In this document: piece by piece, positions 28,620 to 29,600 of the stretch
Position numbering within the stretch: position 1 is the stretch's first letter
Layout: each line of letters begins with the position of its first letter
Origin: Penium margaritaceum
Taxonomy: Eukaryota > Streptophyta > Zygnematophyceae > Desmidiales > Peniaceae
Reading direction: 5' to 3'
Assembly (NCBI GenBank): GCA_023375785.1
Contig: SZWC01025730.1
Span: 4,564 to 34,163, forward strand
DNA: 29,600 bases
Translations under genes and position numbers: made by a program
The notes under the pieces: generated by a model
The model's database searches: none
What the model was told of the DNA's origin: nothing
Seen by the model: the letters and a program-made list of their open reading frames with translations, nothing else

Positions 28620-28976
28620 GGCAGAACATGAGACCTCGCCGCGGAGTCGAGATGACATAGTGTAGTACTCGGATCGCGGCCCCGAAGTGGAGGTGACGCG
28701 GATCCTAAGAGAACCGAGCCAGGAGGTTGATGGCGAACGCGATATCTGGGCGCGTCGTCGTCGCCAGGAATACAGCGACCTAATGAATCACAGATACGAG
28801 GTCAGGTGAACTGGCTCCCCCACAACGGCTGGGTCAGAGCTCCTTAGCTTTGTCTCGCCATCGCATGCCATGGGTGAGGATTGGCTCGGCACGAGGGGCA
28901 AGTCCTCGGCAAAGCGAGTGGACAGAGTCTGTACATAGGCGGCCTGATGGATGTTGAGTATGCCTTGGGAGCGATC
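28620..28976 (-). pseudogene. pol: Reverse transcriptase remnant of copia element 3
   Basis: The minus strand encodes DRSQGILNIHQAAYVQTLSTRFAEDL, SSDPAVVGEPVHLTSYL-stop, then frame-damaged sequence matching ATMTRPDIAFTVNLLAQFSQDPRHLHF of element 1, up to CTCATGTTCTGCC at the target site of element 4. The other side of the site (20904 downwards) continues the alignment into GYTVSDWAG. It is cut on its 5' side at about 28976, where unrelated sequence begins. Confidence 0.83.
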
Positions 28977-29600
28977 TGTTGAAAAAATTGCCCCTCCGCA
29001 TGCCCAAGTGCGGTGCCGGGAGGCGCTGACGAGCCGCCAGAAAATGAAAACTCCGCTCCGGCGGATCTGGCGACTTGAAATTTGCTTGGATGCTAAAATG
29101 GAGGATTGCCCCTCAAAGTTGACGAGTTGCTCAATCCGGTGGAAGTTGTTTTGCTGGAATCCGACAAGTATCGAGGGAGATATGGCTTTCCAAAGTTGGG
29201 GTATGCGCAGCGGCTCTGGGAGCCGGCTGCGACTCGAAATCCGGTCGATAATCGACCGGACCGAGTAACAAAAATACCATCTGGAGAAAATGCTCCGATA
29301 GGCCTGCCGAGGCGTCCGGTGGATGATCCACCTGATCCGGCGGATCATCCACCGGATCCAATAGTGCAGGTTGTTACTGAGGGACTAAGCCAAAATCCTG
29401 GCTCGACGTCCGAAACTCAGTAGTACGTTTTGTTACTCGGGGACTTCGTCAAAATTCTGACTGCAGGTCCGCAGACAGGTTTCGAACCTCGTCACACCCC
29501 ATCACCAAACATGACCCAAAAGTGGGTAGGGTGCGTGGAAACAGTGCAGGGGACCCATACACCATGTGCAATGGGACATGCGCCTTGGGAAAGGCGCTTC
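28977..29600. other. Unassigned repeat-like sequence with palindromes
   Basis: Begins TGTTGAAAAAATTG exactly where element 3 breaks off, which could be an LTR start. No protein motif is seen; the open frames here (for example 28951-29268) are unremarkable. Near-perfect palindromes lie at 29241-29259 and 29316-29355. A roughly 60-bp imperfect repeat starting tgttact(g/c)(a/g)gggact lies at about 29372-29470. A block ggcgacttgaaatttgcttgg at 29069-29089 resembles ggcgacttgacatttcattgg in the hAT 5' region. Confidence 0.4.
29316..29355. repeat. 40-bp near-perfect palindrome
   Basis: The arms ccggtggatgatcc and ggatcatccaccgg are exact inverses around a 12-nt, nearly palindromic centre. GGATCC follows at once. 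Confidence 0.7.

Larger units (their letters stand above)
6413..28976 (-). mobile_element. Copia element 3: old, truncated, host of the nested insertions
   Basis: The pieces in plus-strand order are: 3' LTR part (6413-6861), then the TIR element with its own nested insertions (6862-20053), the rest of the 3' LTR (20054-20327), RNase H (20435-20909), element 4 (20910-28619), and RT (28620-28976). LTR and protein match element 1 closely (same family). It is truncated at both ends: about 110 bp of the LTR end is missing at 6413, and everything upstream of RT is missing beyond 28976. Continuity is supported because removing each insert with one target copy rejoins sequence collinear with element 1. 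Confidence 0.8.

Noticed and set aside
28788..29348. 186-aa minus-strand frame
   Set aside because: It runs across the break of element 3 at 28976; only the RT part has meaning.
29479..29489. ggtttcgaacc, a tRNA/SINE B-box-like motif on the minus strand
   Set aside because: No A-box at suitable spacing and no tRNA fold; a single motif is not enough for a SINE or tRNA call.

Overview
The window is eukaryotic nuclear DNA made almost entirely of transposable elements; I see no convincing host gene, rRNA, tRNA or CRISPR array. Plant-type Ty1/copia elements, a MULE with a SWIM/zinc-knuckle transposase, a BED-finger hAT transposase, GT-AG introns and methionyl-tRNA-type primer sites fit a large, repeat-rich genome of the green lineage. 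A charophyte-like alga is plausible, but that is inference. No species can be named from the sequence.

Layout. 1-1694 is the 5' end (leader, primer site, LTR) of a minus-strand copia element A that runs off the left edge. 1695-6412 holds a minus-strand MULE transposase pseudogene (2577-5504) and its flanks, including a 30-bp tandem repeat at 6129-6308. 6413-28976 is one nested insertion complex. An old minus-strand copia (element 3, same family as A) contributes its 3' LTR and RNase H/RT remnants. Its LTR was hit by a small TIR element (6862-20053, TA target). That element was hit by a plus-strand copia (element 1, 7040-19746, target GGCCA), and element 1 was hit in its integrase by a hAT transposon (12560-15963, 8-bp target tacatgac). 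Separately, the RT/RNase H region of element 3 was hit by a second-family minus-strand copia (element 4, 20910-28619, target GGYAG). 28977-29600 is unassigned repeat-like sequence with palindromes.

How the genes work. Elements 1 and 4 each encode Gag, aspartic protease, integrase, reverse transcriptase and RNase H in one polyprotein, primed from a tRNA site next to the 5' LTR and from a purine tract next to the 3' LTR. Both are dead. Element 1 has 17 in-frame stops, no frameshift that I can see, and YVND in place of YVDD. Element 4 has TAG stops in gag, frameshifts in pol and a protease Asp-to-His change. The hAT transposase is open apart from an assembly gap that hides its first catalytic region. 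The MULE transposase keeps its DDE residues but has one internal TAG and a broken SWIM motif.

Most notable points: the multi-level nest with readable target duplications; the strong bias to TAG at Gln codons without frameshifts in element 1, while every recognised gene end is TGA; TGACGTCA-like clusters in the leaders of both copia families; a 36-bp coding minisatellite between integrase and RT; and assembly gaps flanked by direct duplicates, which warn that parts of the window are assembly artefacts.
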